From NCBI GenBank assembly GCA_036495715.1, contig DASXML010000048.1, positions 1 to 64,000 of the forward strand: DNA of 64,000 bases, read 5' to 3'. Source of the stretch: Scandinavium sp036495715 (GTDB lineage: Bacteria; Pseudomonadota; Gammaproteobacteria; Enterobacterales; Enterobacteriaceae). Made by a program: the position numbers and the translations under genes. Position 1 is the first letter of the stretch, and the number at the start of each line of letters is the position of its first letter. The notes under the pieces are model-generated. The model had not been told where the DNA came from. It ran no database searches and was given only the letters and a program-made list of their open reading frames with translations. This document shows positions 25,207 to 33,710 of this stretch, in pieces.

Positions 25207-26773
25207 ACCTGGCGTCAGGCTGATGCAGATTGCTTTCCGCCCAAAGAATAAACTCCGCTCTTGGCAACGCTTTACTGAACAACCACCCCTGGCCTAACTG
25301 AACGCCATGATCGGCCAGCCATTGGCGCTGAAATTCGGTTTCAACCCCTTCGGCGACGATCGCCAATTGCAGTGACTTGGCCATTTCGATGATGTGCGGG
25401 GTGACGTTTTTAAACTCCAGCGCATCCACAAATGACTTGTCGATTTTGATGATATCGACATCCAGATTTTGCAGGTAACTCAGGCTGGAATAACCGGTGC
25501 CAAAATCGTCGATGTACAGCGCATATCCCGCCTGGCGGAACTGGCTCAGCGCGCTGCGGCTGTTTTTCAAATCGATAAAACTCCGCTCCGTTAGCTCCAG
25601 CGCCACCTGCGAGGGCTGCACGCCCCATTTGTTAAGCTGTTGCGCCAACAGCGCGGGCAGTTTGGGTGACACAAGGTCTTGCGGATCAAGGTTTATCGAG
25701 ACATGTAAGTCCCGATGCAGTTTCAGCCACGGCCCTAAATCTTCAAATACTTTTTCCACAATCAAACCGGTGAGGCGAGTGATAAGCCCGGTTTGCTCAG
25801 CCAGCGGAACAAAAATATCCGGTGATAAAAAAGTGCCATCTGGCTGACGCCAGCGTGCCAGGGCTTCTGCACCAACAATTTTTCCTGAGCGTAATGACAC
25901 AATCGGCTGATAGTAAACGTCGAGGCTACGGGCGTTGATGGCGTCCAGCATGCGCTGATAAGGCGATTGTGACTGACGCACCAGTTTCAGGATCAGCAAC
26001 GCGCTGAGCAGGCTTATCAGCACGCCGAGCGGCAGCCAGATAAGCAGCTGCTGGTGCCAGCGGGCGGTTAGTGGGGCTATGGGTGCCCAGACCACCTGGG
26101 AAATACCGACATCCGGATAGTCGCGTAAATTATAAAGAATGCCGTCGCGTAAGAAGGTGTTATTCCCGCTATGGCGCACCTGTCGCAAAAGCCGTAAATC
26201 GAACGGGGCGCTTTGAGCGATGATGCCACCGCTGCGGCTACCCACCAGTGCGACGTTAATTATCCAGGAGGAAAAAGGCGTGACGTCGACGAACGAGCCG
26301 GGATCGAGCATCACCATGTGATTTTTGCTCGCCAGGGCCACCATATGATGATGGATGCCTAAATCGTTATTGTTGGTGAGCCAGACGCGGTAGCCGTCCA
26401 CGGTGTGACGATCGGTAGGGGGAAACTGCATCTCACTGCTCTTGCTTTCCAGCGACGAGCAGAGCGGCTTCAGGCCATCCAGCCATAACACTTCTTGCAC
26501 ATCGCGGTGGGTATAGGACGCGCGTCGCATGGCCTGCAGATGTGCTTCACTGCAAGGTTTACCTTTAAAGGCGTCAATTTCCTTGAGCGTCGATTTGGCC
26601 TGGGAAACCACCTGCTGGGTATGCAAAATGACGCGTTCGCCATAGTGATTAAGATCGTGGGTAAACTCTTTTTCGGCCTGGTAATGTGCGAGCCAGACGC
26701 TGAGCGTGATAGGTAATAAGACAGAAAAAATCAGCACGCCCACGACCAGAACGACCATTTTTTTATTTGTCAT
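25205..26773 (-). CDS. pdeB: Cyclic-di-GMP phosphodiesterase PdeB (CSS-EAL)
   Basis: The ATG at 26773, after AAGGGAAGCAGGG, gives 522 residues; a start at 26809 would add twelve. A membrane segment (VVLVVGVLIFSVLLPITLSV) is followed by a periplasmic CSS domain with PCSEAH and PLCSS. A second membrane segment (LLIWLPLGVLISLLSALLIL) leads to a C-terminal EAL domain. The catalytic motifs are all present: EALAR, DDFGTGYSS and AEGVET. This agrees with an active enzyme that cleaves c-di-GMP under periplasmic redox control through the CSS cysteines, lowering biofilm formation. It is the ortholog of E. coli YlaB/PdeB. Confidence 0.88.
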   Translation of the reverse strand: MTNKKMVVLVVGVLIFSVLLPITLSVWLAHYQAEKEFTHDLNHYGERVILHTQQVVSQAKSTLKEIDAFKGKPCSEAHLQAMRRASYTHRDVQEVLWLDGLKPLCSSLESKSSEMQFPPTDRHTVDGYRVWLTNNNDLGIHHHMVALASKNHMVMLDPGSFVDVTPFSSWIINVALVGSRSGGIIAQSAPFDLRLLRQVRHSGNNTFLRDGILYNLRDYPDVGISQVVWAPIAPLTARWHQQLLIWLPLGVLISLLSALLILKLVRQSQSPYQRMLDAINARSLDVYYQPIVSLRSGKIVGAEALARWRQPDGTFLSPDIFVPLAEQTGLITRLTGLIVEKVFEDLGPWLKLHRDLHVSINLDPQDLVSPKLPALLAQQLNKWGVQPSQVALELTERSFIDLKNSRSALSQFRQAGYALYIDDFGTGYSSLSYLQNLDVDIIKIDKSFVDALEFKNVTPHIIEMAKSLQLAIVAEGVETEFQRQWLADHGVQLGQGWLFSKALPRAEFILWAESNLHQPDAR

Positions 26774-26878
26774 GGCCCTGCTTCCCTTATCAAGCGCGGA
26801 AATCGTCATGTTACGCCAATTATATGCAATGATAAGGATAACTGTCTTTTTTTAAAGGAATAATCAGGGATACGCCCG

Positions 26879-27595
26879 ATGAAGAAAAATGAGTTTGTCA
26901 CTCAGGATCTGCTCAGTAAAATTTATCAACAGAGTAACGGCGGCCCGCATAAGTTGCCTCCTGAGCGACAGTTGGCGGAAGAATACGGCGTTTCGCGTTC
27001 TACGGTACGGCAGGCGCTGGAGAAACTGGCGAGCATTGGCGTTGTCAGAATTGTTCAGGGATCGGGCTGCTGGATTAACGATCAGGCGCGGAACAATCCG
27101 CTGGTCTACAACTCGATAACCGAAAAGCGTTTCGATCAGATGCGCTACCGAATGATAAGCCTGCATAAAAAACGCCCGAATCGCGAGGAGCAACAGATAT
27201 TCGGGCTAACGGATGATGATTTTATCTGGCAATTTTGCCGTCTGCGCTATGTGGACGACAATCCAGTGCAAATCGAGGTGTCACGCATGCCTTCGGCGGC
27301 ATTCGCTGACCTTAATCAGCAGATTATCGAGCGTTCATTACAGCAATATGTTCTGCAAAAAGGTTTTGAGATTTCGCATATGCTCACGACCTATCGGGCG
27401 GTGAATGTCAGTCGTGAGCAAGCCGAGCTTTTGGGCTGCAAGAAGGGCAGCCCGGCGATGCACATCAACAATCGCGGGATTCTGGCGGGCGGGCAGGTGT
27501 ATGAAATCAGTGACATTATCGACATCAATTACACCTGCACGTATGTCATTCCTCACAATCGCGATAATCTCGCGTTCCGCCAGCAGCCCGGCTAA
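26879..27595 (+). CDS. GntR/HutC-family regulator with UTRA domain
   Basis: The 238-residue protein has a GntR winged helix (residues about 10-75, LPPERQLAEEYGVSRSTVRQ) and a UTRA effector domain (about 95-230) with FCRLRYVDDNPVQIEVSRMP and TYRAVNVSREQAELLGC. UTRA domains bind small sugars or sugar phosphates. Its stop codon abuts the stop of the dehydratase gene with no gap, in convergent orientation. Beyond the dehydratase is the PTS gene, whose shared promoter region holds a GGTCT/AGACC inverted repeat of the HutC type. The protein is therefore probably the local repressor of the dehydratase and PTS genes. Confidence 0.75.
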   Translation: MKKNEFVTQDLLSKIYQQSNGGPHKLPPERQLAEEYGVSRSTVRQALEKLASIGVVRIVQGSGCWINDQARNNPLVYNSITEKRFDQMRYRMISLHKKRPNREEQQIFGLTDDDFIWQFCRLRYVDDNPVQIEVSRMPSAAFADLNQQIIERSLQQYVLQKGFEISHMLTTYRAVNVSREQAELLGCKKGSPAMHINNRGILAGGQVYEISDIIDINYTCTYVIPHNRDNLAFRQQPG

Positions 27596-28795
27596 TTACG
27601 GCGTATGCAGCGTGCCGTCCGGCAACCGGCTTTGTGTCCATTCGTGCGGGCGATACACCACCGGATGCTGAGCCGCCAGTGCCTCATTGAAGCCAACACC
27701 GATGCCGACCGCCTGTGGCGGGTACACGTAGCCCGCTTTCACTTCTGGCGCGCCAGGGAAGACGGCATCCGTGGTAGCGGAACGTGGAATGAATTCCTGA
27801 ATCGCCGCATTGTGCAGATGAATATTAAGATGGGTATTCACCGCCACGCCAATCGGTGTCATATCGCCCGGCCCATGCCAGGCCAGACGCACGCCAAATG
27901 CCTGGCAAAGTACTGCCAGTTTCAGCGCAGGTGTTACCCCGCCAATCTGCGACACATGACAACGAATAAAATCTATCTGACGATTGACGACAATGTCGTG
28001 CCATTCCGCCGGATTGTTAAACAACTCGCCAAGCGCCAGCGGTACGCTACTTTGCTGACGTATTTGCGCCAGCCACGGCGTTTGCTGCGGCGGCAAAATA
28101 TCTTCGATGAAATAGGGTTGATACGGCTCCAGTTGTTTCGCCAGTTGCACGGCCTGCTGCGGGAACAGCCGTTCATGCACGTCGTGCAAAATGTGGAAAC
28201 GGTGGCCGTAGCGCTCACGCAGGGCGCGGAACATGTCCACCGTGTTGCGCATGTACTGATCCTGATCGAACCATGCGCCCACGGAAGGATTGTCCGGCGC
28301 ATGCAAATCGGTTGGTGTGCCGCCGTAGAAACCGAGTTGACAACGGATGTGGCGATAGCCTTTTTCCAGCAGCGCATCCACCGCGGTGTACAGTTCTTCC
28401 AGCGTTTCACCGCTGGCGTGAGTGTACGCGGCGATGGCATCACGCGATTTCCCACCGAACAACTGATACAGCGGCATGTTGGCCAGTGTTGCTTTGATAT
28501 CCCACAGCGCCATATCGACGCCGGCGATGGCGTTGTTCATTGCCGGACCGTTTCGCCAGTAGGCGTTAACGTTCATCATCTGCCAGAGATCTTCAATATT
28601 GTTGGCGTCACGCCCAATCAGTAACGGACGCAAATATTCATCGACCAACGTTTTGACCGCCAGCGGGCGCTGCTGAAAGGTGCCGCAACCGAGGCCGATA
28701 ATGCCTTTGTCGGTCGTCACGCGGACTGTCACCAGATTATGGCGATCCGGGCGGGTGATGAAGCAGTCTATTGCGGTAATAAGCGTCGGTTCCAC
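27596..28795 (-). CDS. Enolase-superfamily sugar-acid dehydratase of the ManD/RspA type
   Basis: The 399-residue protein has the mandelate racemase/muconate lactonizing N-terminal capping domain (ITAIDCFITRPDRHNLVTV) and a TIM barrel. AYWRNGPAMNNAIAGVDMALW marks the ManD subgroup. Probable metal and catalytic residues are D and H in LHDVHERL, E in YFIEDILPP and E in LALGELFNN, and later HGPGDMTPIGV. These match D-mannonate dehydratase-like enzymes such as RspA. Some members dehydrate D-mannonate or D-gluconate and others are nearly inactive, so the substrate is uncertain. It is divergent from the PTS gene and likely controlled by the adjacent GntR protein. Confidence 0.8.
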   Translation of the reverse strand: MEPTLITAIDCFITRPDRHNLVTVRVTTDKGIIGLGCGTFQQRPLAVKTLVDEYLRPLLIGRDANNIEDLWQMMNVNAYWRNGPAMNNAIAGVDMALWDIKATLANMPLYQLFGGKSRDAIAAYTHASGETLEELYTAVDALLEKGYRHIRCQLGFYGGTPTDLHAPDNPSVGAWFDQDQYMRNTVDMFRALRERYGHRFHILHDVHERLFPQQAVQLAKQLEPYQPYFIEDILPPQQTPWLAQIRQQSSVPLALGELFNNPAEWHDIVVNRQIDFIRCHVSQIGGVTPALKLAVLCQAFGVRLAWHGPGDMTPIGVAVNTHLNIHLHNAAIQEFIPRSATTDAVFPGAPEVKAGYVYPPQAVGIGVGFNEALAAQHPVVYRPHEWTQSRLPDGTLHTP

Positions 28796-28894
28796 GGAAA
28801 AAGGCTCCCTGTTTAAGACGGAAAAGAAGGCGATTGATGATTTATCTTCGCCCTATTTTCGGTATCCGGTAAACCTTTTTTTGGAATAAATATT

Positions 28895-28937
28895 TTGGTC
28901 TGAAATATGAAGTTAAATGAATTAAAAATCAGACCAA
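28895..28937 (+). promoter_or_regulatory. Putative GntR/HutC operator between the dehydratase and PTS genes
   Basis: TTGGTCTGA (28895-28903) and TCAGACCAA (28929-28937) are perfect inverted repeats 25 bases apart in the 276-base divergent region. GGTCT half sites are usual for HutC-type regulators such as the one at 26879-27595. The long spacing suggests two half sites or a small loop. Confidence 0.5.
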
Positions 28938-29071
28938 TTATGGTTATTTACCTTGTGGATGTCTTTTGTTATTGAGAAATGTGAGGGCGTTCAAATTTTA
29001 TTGGTTTGTTTTACCTGGCTGGCTTTATTACCATCCGGATAACCAAAACAATAATATTCGCAGGAGTCACC

Positions 29072-30439
29072 ATGGGGACGCAAGACGCCATCGCCCGGAT
29101 TATTCAACTGGTGGGCGGGCAGGGCAATATCAATAAAGTCTGGCACTGCATGACTCGCTTACGCTTTGATTTAATTGATGATAGCAAAATCGAACAAGCC
29201 GAAATCAAAAAGCTGCCCGGTGTGCTGGGCGCGCAGCTTCAGAGCGATCAGTTTCAGATAATCATCGGGCCGAAGGTTAACGGTTGGTATGAGCAATTGC
29301 AGGAAGCGCTCGGTCAGCGCAGCGAGCCAGCCACGGTAAACAGCAAAGGGCGCAAAAGCCTGGTATCGCTGTTTATGGACACCGTGTCCGGTGTGTTTGG
29401 TCCAATTGTGCCGGCGATTGCCGGGGCGGGGATGATCAAAGGGTTGCTGGCAGGATTGATCGCGCTAAACGTGGTGTCGACCAAAAGCGACACGGTGATG
29501 ATTATCGACCTGATCGCCAGCGGCGTGTTCTATTTCCTGCCGTTTTTCCTTGCGGTGTCAGCGGCAAAAATCTTCAAGACCAATGAATATCTTGCCGTTG
29601 CGGTAGCTGCCTGTCTGATGTATCCGACGTTAATCGAGGCCGCGAAAGCGCTGGCAACGCACCAGCCCGATGCCGCGTCTGCGCTGTGGTTAATGAACGC
29701 TGTTCCGGTGTCAGTGTTCAACTATGCTTCCAGCGTCATTCCGGTGATTTTCTCGGTACTGGCGCTGAAATATATCCATAAATGGGTCGACAGCTTCATG
29801 CCCGACGTGCTGAAAACGGTGTTCACCCCGACGCTGACGCTGTTTATCGGCGCACTGGCGGCGCTGGTGGTGATCGGCCCGATGGGTATTTGGTTGGGTA
29901 AAGCGCTGGCGTACGGCATTGAAGGGCTGTTTGGCGTGTCGGCGAGTTTTGCCGGGCTGGTGGTTGGCGCGATCCGTCCGGTGGCGATCCTCACCGGGAT
30001 GCATCACGCGATGACCCCGATTGCGCTGCAAAACTTTAGCGATCGCGGCTACGACATGCTGATGCCGATGATGTTTATGGCAAACATGGCGATTGCCGGC
30101 GCAACGTTTGCCATCTGGCGTTTGAGCAAGGACAGACAGGAACGTACGGTGACGCTGTCGGCGGCGGTTTCTGCATTGTTAGGCATCACTGAACCGGCAC
30201 TGTTTGGCGTGTTAACCCGCTATAAGAAAGCGTTTATTGCCGCGACGATCGCCAGTTCGCTGGCCTCGGCATTTATCGCGTTCTTTGGTGTGCGGTTATA
30301 CGGCTACATTCTGTCGAGCATTTTCAGTTTGCCCGCGTATATCGGTCCCTATTTTGTGTTTGCGCTCGCGGGCGTAGCGATTGCATTAGTGTTGTCGTTT
30401 ACCCTGACCACTTTTTTAGTGGGGCGCGAGCCGCGTTGA
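29072..30439 (+). CDS. PTS enzyme IIBC, glucose/beta-glucoside superfamily
   Basis: The ATG at 29072 follows AGGAG by five bases and gives 455 residues. The EIIB domain (residues 1-85) has the phosphocysteine C26 in NKVWHCMTRLRF and PGVLGAQLQSDQFQIIIG. The EIIC domain (about 105-450) has about ten membrane segments with VFGPIVPAIAGAGMIKGLLAG, GMHHAMTPIALQNF and GITEPALFGV, typical of BglF/ScrA/TreB-like permeases. No EIIA domain is present, so it should use EIIA-Glc (Crr). The sugar is not identifiable. No 6-phosphoglycosidase gene is adjacent, which is unusual for this group. Confidence 0.85.
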   Translation: MGTQDAIARIIQLVGGQGNINKVWHCMTRLRFDLIDDSKIEQAEIKKLPGVLGAQLQSDQFQIIIGPKVNGWYEQLQEALGQRSEPATVNSKGRKSLVSLFMDTVSGVFGPIVPAIAGAGMIKGLLAGLIALNVVSTKSDTVMIIDLIASGVFYFLPFFLAVSAAKIFKTNEYLAVAVAACLMYPTLIEAAKALATHQPDAASALWLMNAVPVSVFNYASSVIPVIFSVLALKYIHKWVDSFMPDVLKTVFTPTLTLFIGALAALVVIGPMGIWLGKALAYGIEGLFGVSASFAGLVVGAIRPVAILTGMHHAMTPIALQNFSDRGYDMLMPMMFMANMAIAGATFAIWRLSKDRQERTVTLSAAVSALLGITEPALFGVLTRYKKAFIAATIASSLASAFIAFFGVRLYGYILSSIFSLPAYIGPYFVFALAGVAIALVLSFTLTTFLVGREPR

Positions 30440-30463
30440 TTCTGGTATTACGCAATGCGCAAG

Positions 30464-30485
30464 GGCGACGACGGTCGCCTTTTTT
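30464..30485 (+). terminator. Intrinsic terminator after the PTS gene
   Basis: GGCGAC (30464-30469) and GTCGCC (30474-30479) form a perfect stem with a four-base loop, followed by TTTTTT. Confidence 0.85.
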
Positions 30486-30553
30486 ATTGCGTGAAAAAAA
30501 CCATGGGTTGTGCAGGGTTGATATTGATGTAGCCTCGGTGTATTTTGTTGTTA

Positions 30554-30568
30554 TGTTATAATATAACA
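30554..30568 (+). promoter_or_regulatory. Zur operator for rpmE2-rpmJ2
   Basis: TGTTATAATATAACA is a perfect palindrome identical to the core of the enterobacterial Zur box. It covers a TATAAT -10 element and lies 14 bases before rpmE2. Zinc-loaded Zur would block transcription; zinc shortage would release it. Confidence 0.85.
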
Positions 30569-30581
30569 ATTGAGGTCCATC

Positions 30582-30842
30582 ATGAAAACCAATATCCATC
30601 CGCATTACCGTACCGTGGTGTTCCATGACACCAGCGCCAACGAATATTTCAAAGTCGGCTCGACCATTCACACCGATCGCGAGATTGAACTGGAAGGCGA
30701 AAGCTTTCCGTATATTCCGCTGGATGTGTCGTCCAAATCGCATCCGTTCTACACCGGGAAGCAAAAAACATACTCGAACGAAGGCAGCATGGCGCGATTC
30801 CGCCAGCGTTTTGGCGGGTTCATTGATGCGAAACGGAGCTGA
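30582..30842 (+). CDS. rpmE2: Ribosomal protein bL31 type B (zinc-independent)
   Basis: The ATG at 30582 follows GAGG and gives 86 residues (MKTNIHPHYRTVVFHDTSAN, SHPFYTGKQKTYSNEGSMAR). The C-x2-C zinc motifs of bL31A are absent, which defines the type B paralog YkgM. Under zinc limitation it replaces the zinc-binding copy in the ribosome and so frees zinc. It is followed two bases later by rpmJ2 and preceded by a Zur box. Confidence 0.92.
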   Translation: MKTNIHPHYRTVVFHDTSANEYFKVGSTIHTDREIELEGESFPYIPLDVSSKSHPFYTGKQKTYSNEGSMARFRQRFGGFIDAKRS

Positions 30843-30844
30843 AC

Positions 30845-30985
30845 ATGCAGGTGCTCAATTCACTCAAAAGCGCGAAACAGCGCCACCCGGATTGTCAGCT
30901 AGTGAGACGCAAAGGGCGGCTGTACGTCATTTGCAAAACCAACCCCCGCTTTAAAGCCGTGCAGGGGCGCAAGAAAAGACGTTAA
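30845..30985 (+). CDS. rpmJ2: Ribosomal protein bL36 type B (zinc-independent)
   Basis: This 46-residue product (MQVLNSLKSAKQRHPDCQLV...CKTNPRFKAVQGRKKRR) is YkgO. It keeps only scattered cysteines and not the C-C-C-H zinc site of bL36A. It begins two bases after the rpmE2 stop and is certainly co-transcribed. Its end overlaps by four bases with the convergent acetyltransferase gene. Confidence 0.92.
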   Translation: MQVLNSLKSAKQRHPDCQLVRRKGRLYVICKTNPRFKAVQGRKKRR

Positions 30986-31692
30986 TTTTTTGGCTGTCGC
31001 CAACTTTCCAGGGACGTTCGCTGCTTGCCGTCGGTATCAAAATTATCGGCGGCAAGCCATTTCTGCATTGCCCCGTCTACTTCCGGCCACTCCTGGTCGA
31101 TAATTGAAAACCAGTCGGTGTCGCGATTATGCCCTTTAATCACCAGCGCCTGACGAAAACGCCCTTCGTACTGAAAGCCCATACGCAGCGCCGCACGGCG
31201 TGAAGGCGCATTGTGGCTGTTGCATTTCCACTCGTAACGGCGGTAGCCCAACGTATCGAATGCGTAGCGCATCAACAGCCATTGTGCTTCGGTGGCCATC
31301 GCTGTGCGGCTTAACAATGGTGAAAAATGCACATGCCCCACTTCAATCACGCCGTTTTTACTGTCGATGCGCATCAGCGCCAGCGTCCCCACCGGCTTCC
31401 CGCTCTGTTTGTCGATAACGGCAAAATGGATAGGATCCTGTAGCGCCACGATGCTTTTAACCCAGGCTGTGTAGCTCTCCACATCGTTATCCGCTTCACG
31501 TAAAAGCCACGTCCAGGCGCGAGTATCTTCTGCCAACTGATAGGCAGCAAACAGCGCGTCGGCGTGTTTTTCATTAAGCGGTTCCAGACGGCACAGGCGG
31601 CCCTCAAGCGTTTCACGACGCGGATGTGGACGCGGTTGCCAGTCCGGAAGGGCATCGCCAACCGGCTGACCAAACTGATTATTCTGACTCAT
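30982..31692 (-). CDS. GNAT-family N-acetyltransferase (RimJ/RimL type)
   Basis: The 236-residue protein has the Acetyltransf_3 layout. The N-terminal substrate half contains GRLCRLEPLNEKHADALFAA. The acetyl-CoA core contains KPVGTLALMRIDSKNGVIEVGHVHFSP, with LSRTAMATEAQWLLMRYAF in place of the RxxGxG/A loop, then RRYEWKCNSHNAPSRRAALRMGF. It probably acetylates a protein N-terminus or a small amine. It is divergent from a MocR regulator gene with a 101-base gap, which suggests that this regulator controls it. The target is unknown. Confidence 0.8.
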   Translation of the reverse strand: MSQNNQFGQPVGDALPDWQPRPHPRRETLEGRLCRLEPLNEKHADALFAAYQLAEDTRAWTWLLREADNDVESYTAWVKSIVALQDPIHFAVIDKQSGKPVGTLALMRIDSKNGVIEVGHVHFSPLLSRTAMATEAQWLLMRYAFDTLGYRRYEWKCNSHNAPSRRAALRMGFQYEGRFRQALVIKGHNRDTDWFSIIDQEWPEVDGAMQKWLAADNFDTDGKQRTSLESWRQPKN

Positions 31693-31729
31693 AGTGACTC
31701 TCCTTTATGAACGTGTAATCGCAGAATAA

Positions 31730-31784
31730 GGATTCGATGGTTCCATAAAAAGCACCACTGGCGTATCTTCTGGTGGTACCACGA
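31730..31784 (+). promoter_or_regulatory. Putative MocR operator between the acetyltransferase and MocR genes
   Basis: The divergent region contains ATGGTTCCATAAAAAG near 31737 and the near-palindrome GGTGGTACCACG at 31772-31783, just before the MocR ribosome binding site. Such repeats between a MocR gene and its target are typical, but the exact site is uncertain. Confidence 0.3.
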
Positions 31785-31793
31785 GGAGAGGCG

Positions 31794-33254
31794 ATGAATA
31801 TTCCAGACGATGCATTTTATGGGCTGTTAATGCGGGCCGTGCGCCAACGCGATGGTGAGACATTACAGCGCACAATTTATCACGCGCTACGTAACGCCAT
31901 TCTGAACGGGCAATTGCAGCCGCAGAGTCGCTTGCCTGGCTCGCGTTCCATCGCACAGCAGTTGCTGTTGTCGCGTAACACCATTAATGCCGCGCTGGAT
32001 CAACTGGCAACGGAAGGGTATCTGCTGCGTGACCGATTGGGATCGCAGGTGGCGACATTGCCTCATTCCTCGATCGTAGAAACGCCCGCCCCGATCGCGT
32101 TTTCTCTGCCACCCCATCTGGCAGATCTCCCGACAGCCACGCGCCGGGATTCGCCCGCATTGGCATTTACACCCGGTACGCCTGCGGTGAACTATTTCCC
32201 GCTGCCGCTGTGGCGACGATTGCTGGATCGCGTGCTGCGGGAAGAGGGGAGCACGCTGTTGGGCTACGGAGATTCTGCCGGGGAAGAATCCTTGCGCAGA
32301 GCGATAGCTCGCCACCTGGCGATTTCTCGCGGGATTGATTGCGATGCCAGTCAGATAGTGATTACCGAAGGCGCGCGCGAAGGGATGAATCTGTGTACGC
32401 AGTTACTCAGTGAAAGAGGGCAGTTAGCGTGGTTGGAAGATCCCGGTTATTTCGGTGCCCGTAGCGCTTTTATTTCTGCGGGATTGACGCTTCAGGGATT
32501 ATCCGTCGATGAAGAAGGGATGTCGTTGCCATCGTCGCCTGCATCGACGCCACGCCTGATTTTTACCTCTCCATCGCATCAATATCCGCTCGGAAACCTG
32601 ATGAGTGCGGCCCGACGTTTAGCATGGCTGGAATTCGCGCGCCTGCACGATGCGTGGATAATTGAAGACGATTACGACAGCGAGTTTCGCTACAGCGGCG
32701 AACCGATCCCGGCGATGTTAGGCATGGTGCCGAATGCGCCGGTGGTTTACCTCGGCACGTTTAGCAAAACGCTTTTTCCGTCGCTGCGTATCGGATTTAT
32801 GGTAATGCCAAAAGCGCTGGCGAAAGCAGTTCAGCCGGCGATTCATTCGCTGCTGCGCGGCGGGCATCGTGCAGAACAGCGGGCGTTGGCACATTTCATT
32901 GAAGAGGGGCATTATGCGCGGCATTTGGCTTCGATGCGCCGTTTGTACCGTAAACGGCAAGCCCAGTTACGAACGGCTTTACAGCAGGAATTAACGCTAC
33001 CTCATCGTATTTCTGCTGGAGAAGGCGGAATGCATATCACGGTGAAAATAGCGGGTATTGATGACGGAAAAGTGGTGGATTTAGCGCGTCAGTACCAGCT
33101 GGCTCCGGCGGCGTTAAGCCGTTTTTATCTTGACCCTTCTCAGGGCGAAACCGGGCTGGTACTGGGGTACGGTAACACTTCTGCTTCCCGGTTTGGCGCC
33201 GGAATACGAACGCTTAATCGACTTATTGTGCAGACTCGGCGCGAGCAAGCGTGA
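31794..33254 (+). CDS. MocR-family regulator (GntR winged helix plus aminotransferase domain)
   Basis: The ATG at 31794, after GAGGAGAGG, gives 486 residues. The winged helix (residues about 20-80) reads LPGSRSIAQQLLLSRNTINA. The aminotransferase-like domain (about 110-475) includes ITEGAREGMNLCTQLL, WIIEDDYDSEFRYSGEPIPA and the PLP lysine in GTFSKTLFPSLRIGF. This places it with GabR/PdxR-type MocR proteins. It is divergent from the acetyltransferase gene. Its 3' end overlaps ylaC by 32 bases in convergent orientation. Effector and targets are unknown. Confidence 0.82.
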   Translation: MNIPDDAFYGLLMRAVRQRDGETLQRTIYHALRNAILNGQLQPQSRLPGSRSIAQQLLLSRNTINAALDQLATEGYLLRDRLGSQVATLPHSSIVETPAPIAFSLPPHLADLPTATRRDSPALAFTPGTPAVNYFPLPLWRRLLDRVLREEGSTLLGYGDSAGEESLRRAIARHLAISRGIDCDASQIVITEGAREGMNLCTQLLSERGQLAWLEDPGYFGARSAFISAGLTLQGLSVDEEGMSLPSSPASTPRLIFTSPSHQYPLGNLMSAARRLAWLEFARLHDAWIIEDDYDSEFRYSGEPIPAMLGMVPNAPVVYLGTFSKTLFPSLRIGFMVMPKALAKAVQPAIHSLLRGGHRAEQRALAHFIEEGHYARHLASMRRLYRKRQAQLRTALQQELTLPHRISAGEGGMHITVKIAGIDDGKVVDLARQYQLAPAALSRFYLDPSQGETGLVLGYGNTSASRFGAGIRTLNRLIVQTRREQA

Positions 33255-33693
33255 AAATATCGTAGAACGACAGCTCGCCCTTGGTATCCACCATTTTTTG
33301 GAGTTGGCTTTTCTGCGGCTCCGTTACACGCGGCGATTGCAGGATAGTGTCGATTAACCCGTTCGGCACAAAACGGGTGTTATACCATTCGCCGTTGTAG
33401 CAGACGCGAAAATCGAGGACATCAATATCTTCGTAGCGATAGCGTGGCGCGACATCGAAAAAGAAAAAGCCATTAAGCACGATGAACAATACCACCAGAA
33501 GCCACTGGGAATCAGCCAGCGTTTCCGAACGGTACATCACGACCCACGTGGCGAAGAAGCCCAGATACATGGCAAAAACCAGGCCTGGGAAGCGGCGAAT
33601 AAAACTGATACTAAAGCGCGGACGGTTGTCGCGCTTTTCTGCGCTGTTCAGCTCGTCAATGGTGCGGGTAAGCAGTCGCTGTATTTCGGTCAT
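33223..33693 (-). CDS. ylaC: Inner-membrane protein YlaC
   Basis: The 156-residue product matches E. coli YlaC. A cytoplasmic N-terminus (MTEIQRLLTRTIDELNSAEK) is followed by two membrane segments (FPGLVFAMYLGFFATWVVMY and LLVVLFIVLNGFFFF), then a soluble tail (FDVAPRYRYEDIDVLDFRVC). The function is not established. Position next to maa agrees with E. coli order. It overlaps the end of the upstream MocR gene. Confidence 0.88.
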   Translation of the reverse strand: MTEIQRLLTRTIDELNSAEKRDNRPRFSISFIRRFPGLVFAMYLGFFATWVVMYRSETLADSQWLLVVLFIVLNGFFFFDVAPRYRYEDIDVLDFRVCYNGEWYNTRFVPNGLIDTILQSPRVTEPQKSQLQKMVDTKGELSFYDIFTLARAESAQ

Positions 33694-33710
33694 CTGCGCC
33701 TTCTGTTATG

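Noticed and set aside
27605..28624. 339-codon plus-strand frame inside the ManD-like gene
   Set aside because: The minus-strand enolase-superfamily gene is clear; the plus-strand translation has no motif.
28796..29071. Possible additional small gene in the dehydratase-PTS gap
   Set aside because: No frame with a start signal was seen. The region is AT-rich and its inverted repeat points to an operator.
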